The notes below the pieces were generated by a model. That model saw only the letters and a list, made by a program, of their open reading frames with translations. It was not told the origin of the DNA and made no database searches. 64,000 bases of DNA from Gammaproteobacteria bacterium (lineage in GTDB: Bacteria; Pseudomonadota; Gammaproteobacteria; SZUA-229), in contig JABDRN010000055.1 in NCBI GenBank assembly GCA_013041745.1, forward strand, positions 1 through 64,000, read 5' to 3'. Every line of letters starts with the position of its first letter. Position 1 is the first letter of the stretch. Positions 10,875-20,223 of this stretch are shown here, piece after piece. Made by a program: the position numbers and the translations under genes.

Positions 10875-12830
10875 TTGGCTAACACTAGAAGCGGTAATGA
10901 ATGCTCAGCCATGAAGATTAAGTCCAGCCAAAGCCTTGCCAGTCGCCTTAGCTTATGGATCGTGTCACTTGCCATAGTCATTTTCACTAGCGTAATCACG
11001 ACCAATAATTACCTGTCCCGTGCACTGCTCGATGATTATGTCGACAAACTTGCCAGGGCTGCGACATCATCCACCGTTGACAAGATTGAATCTGTATTTG
11101 ACCGGGCTGAATCAAGCGCTGACTCACTCGCCTCTGTTGTCGCAATAGCAGGTACCACAGAAGACGAAGTTCACAAAGCCATTAAATCCCTGCTGCCGAT
11201 CAATGCTCAAACATTCGGCATGAGCGTAGCCCTGGAACCACATTCATTGCTCGATACTGTTGCTGACTTTGCACCTTATTATTATAAAAAAGGTGAAGCA
11301 CTAATCTATGAGAACCTGGCGACGGACGATTATGATTACAGGAACCAGTTCTGGTACAGCGAAACAAAAAAAATCAATGCCCCGTTGTGGTCTGACCCTT
11401 ACTTTGATGAGGGCGGCGGCAATGTGCAGATGATCACTTATTCAAAACCGATCTATCATTCTGTCACAAAGGAATTTGCCGGTATCGCTACTGCCGATAT
11501 AAAGCTCGCATGGCTAGACAAGATCGCTGATGAAATAAAAGTCGGCAGAACAGGTTACGGTTATATCATCTCCAGGAATGATATCGTCATCGCACATCCG
11601 GACAGATCATTGAACATGAAAAACCTTGCCGATGTGGTGAGTGACGATATCAAACCCGAAGACTGGCAGAAGTATCTAGACAGCAAGAGCTCTTCAGCTT
11701 CTGTCTCGTTAAAAGTACCCTGCCCTTACCAGGAGGGAAACTGCAGGGTTGCCATAGAGTCACTGGCAAATACCGGCTGGAAAGTCATCGTGGTTTCACC
11801 CGAACAGGATTACCTCTCTGATATAAACAGGCTGACCAGGAACATCTCTTATGTTGCTGCCAGTGGCATCATAATCCTGTTCCTGGTGATAATGGTCGTC
11901 ACACACCGCTTGACCAGCCCTTTATCCAACCTTGCACTCGCCACCAAAGACATAGGCGCCGGAAACCTCGATGCTGCACTGCCTGATGCGATAAGAAGAG
12001 ACGAGATCGGTGCCTTAACAGAAGATTTCAGCAGCATGCGCTCTGCATTAAAGACTTACATAAAGGAAGTTCGAACTGCGACGGCAAAGCAACAGAAACT
12101 GGAGAGTGAGATACAGATCGCTAAAGATATCCAGATGTCGATGATACCGCAATATGGTAACGCATTTATCGATAGTGATGAATTTCAGCTATATGCTCTG
12201 CTCAGGCCTGCACGTACGGTCGGTGGTGACCTGTACTATTTTCAGCAGACTGATAAAAGCTTGCACTTTATCCTCGGCGACGTTTCAGACAAGGGTGTGC
12301 CTGCCGCCTTATTCATGGCCAAGACCGTAACCCTCTACACTCGTGCATTACGCGACAAGCTCTCTCCCGGTGAGACGTTTACCATGATGAACGACATACT
12401 TGCTGAGAACAATGATGCCTGCATGTTCGTCACCGCACTGTGTGGCTCCATCGAGCTGAAGACCGGCTCGATCGTCATGAGCAATGCCGGACACATGGAC
12501 CCTATCATCCGGGATCCTGTAGACACGAGGGCACAGGAAATCAAAGGTGCCACTGCTCTTGGTCTGATGGATGCTATAGATTACCCCGATATCGAATTTC
12601 GACTGGAACATGACACATCTCTGATCATGTACACCGATGGCATATCCGAGGCGCATGATGTCGATAACAAGCAGTACTCGGATGAGAGATTGATCGAGCT
12701 GATCAGCAGTATCGAGAGCAGTAACAGCGAAGATATCGGCCATAAGATCATCGACAGTGTCGACAACTTTGCTGGTGGTGATACCGAACAATTTGATGAC
12801 ATCACGCTACTCATTATTCGTTACCACTGA
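10875..12830 (+). CDS. Membrane sensor with Cache-like periplasmic domain, HAMP and PP2C/SpoIIE phosphatase (RsbU-like); first in-frame ATG is at 10911
   Basis: IAKDIQMSMIPQ...LLRPARTVGGDLYYFQQ...LGDVSDKGVPAALFMA; HAMP TSPLSNLALATKDIGAGNLDA. Confidence 0.9.
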   Translation: MANTRSGNECSAMKIKSSQSLASRLSLWIVSLAIVIFTSVITTNNYLSRALLDDYVDKLARAATSSTVDKIESVFDRAESSADSLASVVAIAGTTEDEVHKAIKSLLPINAQTFGMSVALEPHSLLDTVADFAPYYYKKGEALIYENLATDDYDYRNQFWYSETKKINAPLWSDPYFDEGGGNVQMITYSKPIYHSVTKEFAGIATADIKLAWLDKIADEIKVGRTGYGYIISRNDIVIAHPDRSLNMKNLADVVSDDIKPEDWQKYLDSKSSSASVSLKVPCPYQEGNCRVAIESLANTGWKVIVVSPEQDYLSDINRLTRNISYVAASGIIILFLVIMVVTHRLTSPLSNLALATKDIGAGNLDAALPDAIRRDEIGALTEDFSSMRSALKTYIKEVRTATAKQQKLESEIQIAKDIQMSMIPQYGNAFIDSDEFQLYALLRPARTVGGDLYYFQQTDKSLHFILGDVSDKGVPAALFMAKTVTLYTRALRDKLSPGETFTMMNDILAENNDACMFVTALCGSIELKTGSIVMSNAGHMDPIIRDPVDTRAQEIKGATALGLMDAIDYPDIEFRLEHDTSLIMYTDGISEAHDVDNKQYSDERLIELISSIESSNSEDIGHKIIDSVDNFAGGDTEQFDDITLLIIRYH

Positions 12831-12835
12831 TTGCT

Positions 12836-13273
12836 ATGGACAGACAAATGCAAGGCACTCGAAGCATCAGGCTGCAGAATAAGAAGGAAGACGCCATAAA
12901 GCTGGCAGACTTTTTACACAGCTGCGCCACAACATACAAAATTCCGGATAGCGCATACAACGACCTTCGGCTGGTTCTCGAGGAAGTCTTTATCAATATC
13001 GCCAGTTATGCATACGACAAGGATGATATACAGATGATTTCCGTTGATTTAAACGACATAGATGATGGTATCAATATCACATTCACCGATACCGGCGTTG
13101 CCTTTGACCCTCTCAGCTATACCTATGATGACATGGAGTCAGCTGACCATTCTGAGGGCGGCATGGGTATCCATATAATAAGATCACTCACCGATCACCA
13201 GCATTACCACAGGGCAGGGCAAAGTAATGTATTTACCGTCACAAAGCACTATACTAAGCACAATAAAGAATAA
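12836..13273 (+). CDS. Anti-sigma-type serine kinase (RsbW/SpoIIAB-like HATPase)
   Basis: DLRLVLEEVFINIASYAYD...ITFTDTGVAFDPLSY...GGMGIHIIRSL. Confidence 0.9.
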   Translation: MDRQMQGTRSIRLQNKKEDAIKLADFLHSCATTYKIPDSAYNDLRLVLEEVFINIASYAYDKDDIQMISVDLNDIDDGINITFTDTGVAFDPLSYTYDDMESADHSEGGMGIHIIRSLTDHQHYHRAGQSNVFTVTKHYTKHNKE

Positions 13274-13291
13274 AAAAACTGGAGCAAAACC

Positions 13292-13666
13292 ATGTCATTA
13301 GATATCGTCATCACACCTGAAGCTAACAATGGCAAACGCATATCCATCGCTGGCAGCCTGGACAGCAATACTGCCCCGCAATTACAGCAGTCTATCGATA
13401 ATGAGATAAGCGATTCGGTAACAGCGACGATCATAGATTTTAACGGCCTGGACTTTCTCAGCAGTGCTGGCTTGAGGGTCATTTTCAAAGCCAAAAAATT
13501 AATGGACGGCAATGGCGGCAAGTTTCTCTTGGTAAACCTGCAGCCACAGATCAAGAAAGTATTCGAGATCATCAAAGCTTTAGACGGCATGAACGTTTTC
13601 AAAGACCAGGAGGAGATGGATGAATACCTGGCTGCTATGCAGGATAAAGTTAAGGAAGGGGAATAG
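13292..13666 (+). CDS. STAS-domain anti-sigma factor antagonist (RsbV-like)
   Basis: IIDFNGLDFLSSAGLRVIFKAKKLM with phosphorylatable Ser motif. Confidence 0.92.
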   Translation: MSLDIVITPEANNGKRISIAGSLDSNTAPQLQQSIDNEISDSVTATIIDFNGLDFLSSAGLRVIFKAKKLMDGNGGKFLLVNLQPQIKKVFEIIKALDGMNVFKDQEEMDEYLAAMQDKVKEGE

Positions 13667-13722
13667 ATGGGTTTAAGTTATAAGTTATGAGTTATGAGTA
13701 GTAAAGTAAGTATAAAACTTTT

Positions 13723-13805
13723 GTCATCCTGAGCGATAGCGAAGGTTCTTGAAGTTCTGGGTGGATATGCTGGCAGAAAGATCCTTCGCTATCGCTCAGC
13801 ATGAC
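13723..13805. repeat. 83-bp palindromic repeat with ~27-bp arms
   Basis: GTCATCCTGAGCGATAGCGAAGGTTCTT ... AGATCCTTCGCTATCGCTCAGCATGAC. Confidence 0.85.
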
Positions 13806-13839
13806 AGAACCAGACTTGTTGAAACTTATAACAGCGCCA

Positions 13840-14298
13840 TCACTCATCTGCCTCTCTGATGTCATCAAACACCGAGTAGACATCACTTTCCCAACGCTGA
13901 AATATCACCCTGTCAGATTCATCCGTAATCATCTCTGCATAGATTATAGGATTAGCCGTTACCAGAACGGTATCCCCCTCCTCGGCAAAGATTGATATCT
14001 GTGGTGGCATATATGCAGCCAGTACCGGGTACTTCCCTATCAGATACTGTATCTCTTCGGGCTTACCGACAAACACCACCCGGTACTTGTCTGTCTCGTA
14101 ACCCATACCGGTCAAACCGATATCGATGCGCTGCACCCTGGTAATCGCATAACCATGCTCTTTAACAGAGGTCTGCAATGTCAGCATAGCCTCAGGAAAT
14201 TTCTGCTGCGTACGAACCATGAGCATGTCGCCCGCATGAAGCACTGTCGCAACACTACTCAGCACCAAAACAAGGATATTCCTGGTGATAGCCTTCAT
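13840..14298 (-). CDS. Secreted DUF302-like protein
   Basis: Signal peptide; DUF302-like pattern; 4-bp overlap with upstream gene. Confidence 0.65.
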   Translation of the reverse strand: MKAITRNILVLVLSSVATVLHAGDMLMVRTQQKFPEAMLTLQTSVKEHGYAITRVQRIDIGLTGMGYETDKYRVVFVGKPEEIQYLIGKYPVLAAYMPPQISIFAEEGDTVLVTANPIIYAEMITDESDRVIFQRWESDVYSVFDDIREADE

Positions 14299-15338
14299 AA
14301 GGTAGCATCCTCCAGCAGGGTACTGTAAACCTCATACATCTCATCACAATACTCATCAAGTTCATGGTTATTAAACAACTTGCCGAGACGTTTTGGATTG
14401 ATGGTACTCACCTGCACCTTGCCATCATTTTCAATCACGGTGACACGACAGGGCAGAAACATTCCGACTCGCGGATCTACTGACAATGCTTTGAACAGGA
14501 AACCGAAGTTACAGAAATGTAGTGCGACCTGCTTCTTATTCTCCTTGCCCTCTTCTACCAGACCATGCTCGAGATACTCTGTCCGAATCAGGGTAAAGTT
14601 CTGGTCGGTTATCGCCTGTTTTAGATTGGCGACCGTCTCATCAAGATCATAGGGCGAATCCACCATGATCACCGGGGAGTCGCTGCCATTTCCATTCAAA
14701 GCCTGTTTCGATCTTTCTGCCGCCTCTTCCATTGAACGTATGTAACTGACGATATCATCGATATCTGTTTCAGTTAAACCGGCAACAAGCATCGATGTCA
14801 TCGGCGTTCCTTCACGCCCGTAGGTGATGGTGTCGCGCAACATGACATCAGTGGCTGATGCCAGGAAACCCGCATTATTCAGAGCGGGTGCGATTATCGG
14901 AAGATCGCGCTTGCGAGAGAATGTTACGCCAGTACCTTTACCGCCACTGCCATCCTCACCATGGCATTGCATACAGTATTTAGCAAAAAGTACTTTTCCT
15001 TTTTTTGCGTTACCTTTGATAACGCTATTATCTTCTTTTGGCGCAGGTTTATCCGACCAGCTTCTCAGGTGTTTAACGACAGCGGTCAACTGCGCATCAC
15101 TCAGAACATCAAATGCCGGCATGATCCTGCCTGGTCGTCCCTGCCGAATGGTTTTCTGCAGATACTCATCTGATACGCTGTCCAGAAACGAGGGTAATGC
15201 CAGGGGCACACCGACACCACCCTTGCCATCATTACCATGACAGGACGAACAATGCCGGGCATAAAGTTCATCGCCATGCGGCGCAGCTGATGCATTAGCA
15301 GATAAGAAAGCAATGAAAAGACAAGCTATGATTCTCAT
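14295..15338 (-). CDS. Diheme cytochrome c with C-terminal DUF302-like domain
   Basis: CSSCHG and CMQCHG heme motifs; SPYDLDETVANLKQAITDQNFTLIRTEYLEHGL...FCNFGFLFKALSVDPRVGMFLPCRVTV. Confidence 0.85.
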   Translation of the reverse strand: MRIIACLFIAFLSANASAAPHGDELYARHCSSCHGNDGKGGVGVPLALPSFLDSVSDEYLQKTIRQGRPGRIMPAFDVLSDAQLTAVVKHLRSWSDKPAPKEDNSVIKGNAKKGKVLFAKYCMQCHGEDGSGGKGTGVTFSRKRDLPIIAPALNNAGFLASATDVMLRDTITYGREGTPMTSMLVAGLTETDIDDIVSYIRSMEEAAERSKQALNGNGSDSPVIMVDSPYDLDETVANLKQAITDQNFTLIRTEYLEHGLVEEGKENKKQVALHFCNFGFLFKALSVDPRVGMFLPCRVTVIENDGKVQVSTINPKRLGKLFNNHELDEYCDEMYEVYSTLLEDATL

Positions 15339-15367
15339 GATGTTTAACCAGGCCCGTCAGAAGAGAC

Positions 15368-15712
15368 CTAGCCGGGAGGCCAGGTCAATGCACGATCAGC
15401 CAGCATGTGCATGTGGATATGAAACACGGTCTGACCGGCTTTTTCATTACAGTTCACCACCAGGCGATAACCATCATCACTGACCCCTTTCTGGCTCGCG
15501 ATAGTCCTGGCGGCACTGAACAACTTACCCATGATCACCTGGTCGTCGTCGACCATGTCATTAACCGTAGAAATATGTTTTTTTGGAATGATAAGGAGAT
15601 GTACGGGGGCCTGCGGGTTAACATCGTTGAAAGCGAGCACGTCATCGTTTTCAAAAATGATATCGGCAGGTATCACACCTTCTCTTATCTTGCAGAATAA
15701 ACAGTCACTCAT
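15368..15712 (-). CDS. hinT: HIT-family protein
   Basis: MSDCLFCKIREGVIPADIIFENDDVLAFNDVNPQAPVHLLIIPKKHI...HIHMHML. Confidence 0.95.
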   Translation of the reverse strand: MSDCLFCKIREGVIPADIIFENDDVLAFNDVNPQAPVHLLIIPKKHISTVNDMVDDDQVIMGKLFSAARTIASQKGVSDDGYRLVVNCNEKAGQTVFHIHMHMLADRALTWPPG

Positions 15713-15771
15713 AGGCGCACCTCGATGCTCACAATTAAATCACAACACTGAAAGAAAACTTTTGACTATGG

Positions 15772-16368
15772 TCAAGAATCGAAGCGCTGCCGACCGCTGA
15801 AGGCATGTGCCAGCGTACCGGAATCGATATATTCCAGTTCTCCACCCAGTGGCACACCATGCGCGATTCGCGTCGTTACCACCTGGTGCCTGGCGGCCAT
15901 ATCAGAGATGTAATGCGCCGTGGCCTCACCCTCGACCGTGGGATTGGTTGCCAGGATCAGCTCTTTGACTTCACCGCCGGCGAGACGAGCATCCAGAAGA
16001 TCCAGACCGAGTTCGGCAGGACCGATGCCGTCAAGTGGTGAAAGGTGTCCCATCAGAACAAAATACTTGCCTCTAAATTCGGCGGTATGCTCGATAGCAA
16101 ATACATCTGCTGGCGTCTCGATAACACAGAGGGTGCTGTTATCTCTGGAGGGGCTGGCACAAATCTCACAAAGCTCATTCTCACTCAAGGTCCGGCACAT
16201 CGAACAATGACCGATCTTTTCGACTGCCTCTGTCAGTGCCGCCGAAAGATTTTTTGCGCCGTCAGTATCACGCTCCAGCAGATAAAAAGCCATGCGTTGC
16301 GCAGACTTTGGTCCGACCCCCGGCAGGCATTTTAAAGCATCGATCAGCTGCTGCAATAATGGTGACAT
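15772..16368 (-). CDS. recR: Recombination protein RecR
   Basis: [27 protein letters not shown]; zinc motif [16 protein letters not shown]. Confidence 0.97.
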   Translation of the reverse strand: MSPLLQQLIDALKCLPGVGPKSAQRMAFYLLERDTDGAKNLSAALTEAVEKIGHCSMCRTLSENELCEICASPSRDNSTLCVIETPADVFAIEHTAEFRGKYFVLMGHLSPLDGIGPAELGLDLLDARLAGGEVKELILATNPTVEGEATAHYISDMAARHQVVTTRIAHGVPLGGELEYIDSGTLAHAFSGRQRFDS

Positions 16369-16384
16369 AGGTTATTGAACTGGC

Positions 16385-16708
16385 CTAGAAAGGCAGCTTC
16401 ATACCACCTGGCAGATTCAGGCCTGCAGTCAGGCCAGACATTTTTGAAGATGACTCCTGCTCGATCTTTCTTACTGCATCATTGACCGCAGCTGCCAGCA
16501 GGTCTTCGATCATCTCTTTATCATCCTGCATCAGGCTGTCATCGATGTTCACCCGGCGTAGTTCATGGCGCCCGTTCATAACGACTTTGACCATACCACC
16601 ACCTGCCTGTCCTTCGACTTCCATATTGGCTATTTCCTGCTGCGCTTTCTGCATATCTTCCTGCATCTTTTGCGCCTGCTTCATCATGTTGCCCATTGCA
16701 CCTTTCAT
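16385..16708 (-). CDS. ybaB: YbaB/EbfC nucleoid-associated protein
   Basis: [45 protein letters not shown]. Confidence 0.95.
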   Translation of the reverse strand: MKGAMGNMMKQAQKMQEDMQKAQQEIANMEVEGQAGGGMVKVVMNGRHELRRVNIDDSLMQDDKEMIEDLLAAAVNDAVRKIEQESSSKMSGLTAGLNLPGGMKLPF

Positions 16709-16801
16709 AAATACCTCTTTTTCTTAAATTGCTTTAATCGAAAATCTTTACTGCTTGTTCTGATCGCTTTATCGCGGTTTACAAACCGCGATTTCCTGCT
16801 G

Positions 16802-18547
16802 CTATGTCAGTGGCTTCACCGAACCGGGAATGACCTCAGCATTAAATTGCTCTTTTAATGTCTGGGTAAAGCTGTCTTCATTGATAGACGCAACAGCCTG
16901 TTCCTGCCTTTCCACCGTCTCACGCTGCACTGTCTGCGCGGGAGATTCACTCTCTACCTGGTCGACTACCTTGATATCAAGCTGCGCATCGATATTGAAA
17001 TATTCACCCAGCGCCTGCTGTAAACGCTGCTTCGCTTTCGGGTTAATCAGGTTACTGTGCCCGCTTGCTATCTGCAGCATGATATTACAGCCGTCACGCT
17101 GCTGCATCGTACAATTGATCGCCAGCTGCTTGACCAGGCCGCCGAGACCCAGGGAATTAACGACTTCTCGCCAGTCATTCGATACCACAGCTGGGCTGAC
17201 TGGTGTTTCAGCCTGTGTCCGCTGTGCAGGCTCTGCCACAGCATTATCAGGCTGCTGTGCTGCCTGATCTGCCTCAGCAACCGGTTGCTGGCGGCTTTGA
17301 GGCACGCCCTCTGACATAGCCCGAGACGCAGCCTTGGACACAACCCGGGACACAGCTTGTTGAGGTTGATCTGTTTGTCGTGCAGAAGCCCGGTCCTGAG
17401 CAGAACCCTGGGGCGAACTTGAGACCTGCGGTGCAGCCTGGGCTACCTGTCCGGCATCGATGCTTGCCGGCCTGAAGGCCAGCATGCGTAACATTATCAT
17501 CTCAAAACCGTTGCGGGCATCGGGCGATAGTGGCAGATCCCTGCGCCCTATCAAGGCTATCTGGTAGAACAAATGTAAGTCTTCAGCTGACACGGTTTCA
17601 CTCAATTTCAGCAGTTCTTCGCGTGCACTGACAAATTCGTCCAGTGCCTGCGGAACTGTTTTTGCCAGGCTCATGTGATGCAACAGGCTCAACAGCTCGG
17701 CCAGCACATTCTCAAAATCCGGTGACATCTCGGCAAGTTCGGCGACCACGCTCATGGTCTGCTGCGCATCACGCTGCAACACAGATTTCAGCAGCCGGAT
17801 CACTTTATCGCGCGATACACTGCCAAGCATATCGCGAACCTCCTGCTCCTTGACCGAACCACCAGCAAAAGCCAGCGCCTGATCCAGCAGGCTGAGCGCA
17901 TCACGCATACTGCCATCAGCTGCTTCAGCGATGAGTTGTAGCGCAACCACATTATGCTCGACCTTTTCCTCAGCCAATATGTGCTGCAGATGGCTGATGA
18001 TAAGGCTAACCGGTAGTCGCTTGAGATTAAACTGCAGACAGCGTGACAGGATGGTGACAGGTAGTTTCTGCGGATCGGTTGTCGCCAGCAGGAATTTAAC
18101 GTGCGGCGGCGGTTCTTCCAGGGTTTTCAGCAGCGCATTGAAACTGCTCTTGGAAAACATGTGCACCTCGTCGATCAGGTACACCTTGTAACGCCCCCGT
18201 GTCGGGGCATACTGCACATTTTCCAGCAGATCACGGGTGTCATCAACACCGGTGCGTGAGGCTGCGTCGACTTCGATCAGATCGACATATCGGCCCTCGG
18301 CGATCTCGACACAGGTAGAACATTCGCCACAGGGCGTGGAAGTAATGCCGGTCTCGCAATTCAGGGATTTTGAGAATATACGTGCGATGGTGGTCTTACC
18401 GACACCCCGAGTACCGGTAAACAGGTAGGCATGGTGCAGACGGTCGTCATTTAAGGCGTTGACCAGGGCTCGCTGGACATGCTCCTGGCCGACCAGCTCC
18501 TGGAAATTTTGTGGCCGCCATTTTCGCGCCAGAACCTGATAACTCAT
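16802..18547 (-). CDS. dnaX: DNA polymerase III subunits gamma/tau
   Basis: MSYQVLARKWRPQNFQELVGQEHVQRAL...GTRGVGKTTIARIFSKSLNC. Confidence 0.97.
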   Translation of the reverse strand: MSYQVLARKWRPQNFQELVGQEHVQRALVNALNDDRLHHAYLFTGTRGVGKTTIARIFSKSLNCETGITSTPCGECSTCVEIAEGRYVDLIEVDAASRTGVDDTRDLLENVQYAPTRGRYKVYLIDEVHMFSKSSFNALLKTLEEPPPHVKFLLATTDPQKLPVTILSRCLQFNLKRLPVSLIISHLQHILAEEKVEHNVVALQLIAEAADGSMRDALSLLDQALAFAGGSVKEQEVRDMLGSVSRDKVIRLLKSVLQRDAQQTMSVVAELAEMSPDFENVLAELLSLLHHMSLAKTVPQALDEFVSAREELLKLSETVSAEDLHLFYQIALIGRRDLPLSPDARNGFEMIMLRMLAFRPASIDAGQVAQAAPQVSSSPQGSAQDRASARQTDQPQQAVSRVVSKAASRAMSEGVPQSRQQPVAEADQAAQQPDNAVAEPAQRTQAETPVSPAVVSNDWREVVNSLGLGGLVKQLAINCTMQQRDGCNIMLQIASGHSNLINPKAKQRLQQALGEYFNIDAQLDIKVVDQVESESPAQTVQRETVERQEQAVASINEDSFTQTLKEQFNAEVIPGSVKPLT

Positions 18548-18666
18548 GCAGCACGACCCACTAAGGTATTCTCACAAAGGTAAAACATCTGTCAGAGTCT
18601 ATCGAACAATTCGTTTGAGTTACAGCCAAGATTGCAGCAAGTTTTGAATGTTATCAGGAAAAATTG

Positions 18667-18781
18667 GGTGGTAACCTGCCCCAGCCGCACCTCGGCACCC
18701 GAGATCACTGCTACCGTTGCTTCCTTCCGGACCTGGCGGGGTTCACAGCTTATCGTCGCGAGGGAACCAGAACAGGTCACC
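18667..18781 (-). ncRNA. ffs: SRP 4.5S RNA
   Basis: Minus strand contains CCGCCAGGTCCGGAAGGAAGCAACGGTAGCAG conserved domain IV; complementary GGTGACCTG...CAGGTTACCACC ends. Confidence 0.93.
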
Positions 18782-18930
18782 ATAAGCCGCGCATTATACA
18801 TTTTCTCGAGCAGAAATCCCCGACATTTCAGCAATTTTTTCGCTATTTCCGGTAATCGCGAAGTCTCATTCACAGAGTCATGTATAATGCGCCCTTTAAT
18901 TTCAAAACATTATTCGCTTAAAGCTCACCG

Positions 18931-19860
18931 ATGAAATCTACCTTACGTATAGCAACACGAAAAAGCCCACTCGCGCTATGGCAGGCGGAACATGTGAAGT
19001 CGCAATTAATGAAAGCGCATCAGGGCCTCGAGGTAGAGCTGGTAACATTCACCACCAAAGGTGACAAAATTCTCGATACGCCATTAGCCAAGATCGGCGG
19101 TAAAGGCCTGTTCGTCAAGGAACTTGAAGCGGCGATGCTCGACGGTCAGGCCGATATCGCGGCACATTCGATCAAAGACATACCGATGGAATTTCCAGAG
19201 GGGCTATTCCTCTCCACTATCCTGGAGCGTGAAGAACCCTGTGATGCATTCGTCTCGAACACATATGACAGCGTGCAGAACCTGCCAGAAGGTGCCGTGG
19301 TCGGTACCTGCAGTTTACGCAGGAAATGCCAGCTTTTAAGCAAGCGCCCCGATCTGAAGATCAAAGATCTGCGCGGCAACGTTAATTCGAGACTGGAAAA
19401 ACTTGATAACGCTGATTATGATGCCATCATACTGGCCTGTGCCGGACTGGTCAGACTTGAGATGGCCGACCGGATCAAACAGCGCATATCATCTTCATGG
19501 ATACTTCCTGCCGTCGGTCAGGGTGCTGTCGGGCTGGAAGCACGCAAAGGCGATGATGAGACACTCGAACTGCTGTCCGTGTTGAATCATGATGATACAG
19601 CTGACCGCGTCACCGCAGAACGTGCATTGAACAAACGCCTCGAAGGTGGCTGCCAGGTACCGATAGCAAGTTATGCCATGCTAGACGGTGATACCTTGCA
19701 CCTGCAGGCACTGGTCGGCGAACCGGACGGCAGCAAGATCATCGCAGGTGATATCAGCGGTCATCGCAGCGAGGCTGAACAACTCGGCACCAGGCTGGCA
19801 GATGACCTGCTGTCGCGTGGCGCTAAAGAAATTCTGGAAAAATTATACAGCGAGCAATAA
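18931..19860 (+). CDS. hemC: Porphobilinogen deaminase
   Basis: [31 protein letters not shown]. Confidence 0.98.
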   Translation: MKSTLRIATRKSPLALWQAEHVKSQLMKAHQGLEVELVTFTTKGDKILDTPLAKIGGKGLFVKELEAAMLDGQADIAAHSIKDIPMEFPEGLFLSTILEREEPCDAFVSNTYDSVQNLPEGAVVGTCSLRRKCQLLSKRPDLKIKDLRGNVNSRLEKLDNADYDAIILACAGLVRLEMADRIKQRISSSWILPAVGQGAVGLEARKGDDETLELLSVLNHDDTADRVTAERALNKRLEGGCQVPIASYAMLDGDTLHLQALVGEPDGSKIIAGDISGHRSEAEQLGTRLADDLLSRGAKEILEKLYSEQ

Positions 19861-19878
19861 AATCCAGTCACAAACATT

Positions 19879-19923
19879 AGAGAGGTGGCCGAGCGGCTGA
19901 CTAAAATTGCCTGGAGCAATTTT
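19879..19923 (+). pseudogene. Degenerate 5' half of tRNA-Ser(GGA) up to the anticodon loop
   Basis: agagaggtggccgagcggctga matches 20057..20078 with 1 mismatch; GCCTGGA lies at the same offset (30-36) in both. Confidence 0.8.
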
Positions 19924-19979
19924 GAACATAATCGACGTTTTTTCGATTATGACCCGAAGGGTGAAGTACAGGAAGTACT
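19903..19979 (+). repeat. Chain of hairpins between the tRNA-Ser fragment and the intact tRNA-Ser
   Basis: AAAATTGC-CTGGA-GCAATTTT; CATAATCGA...TCGATTATG; ACCCGAAGGGT; AGTAC-AGGAA-GTACT. Confidence 0.8.
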
Positions 19980-20056
19980 GAGTGACGAGCACGCTGCGTG
20001 CGGCTTGGCTCATATAAAAAAGGAATATAGTGTAATAGCATAATTTACAAATTTAT

Positions 20057-20144
20057 AGAGAGGTGGCCGAGCGGTTGAAGGCGCACGCCTGGAAAGTGTG
20101 TAAACCGAAAGGTTTCGAGGGTTCGAATCCCTTCCTCTCTGCCA
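20057..20144 (+). tRNA. tRNA-Ser (anticodon GGA), CCA encoded
   Basis: AGAGAGGTGGCCGAGCGGTTGAAGGCGCACGCCTGGAAAGTGTG...CTTCCTCTCTGCCA with long variable arm. Confidence 0.95.
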
Positions 20145-20223
20145 AATAATGATAACCAACCGTCAGCGGTATCAGCATTCATATTCATGTGTGCTCTAAC
20201 AATCACATTGAAAACAGGTCGAC

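Noticed and set aside
12348-12791. 147-aa minus-strand ORF
   Set aside because: Antisense to the PP2C phosphatase gene; shadow ORF.
18592-18934. ORFs of 93-100 aa on both strands over the ffs locus
   Set aside because: They overlap the SRP RNA gene, which explains the sequence.
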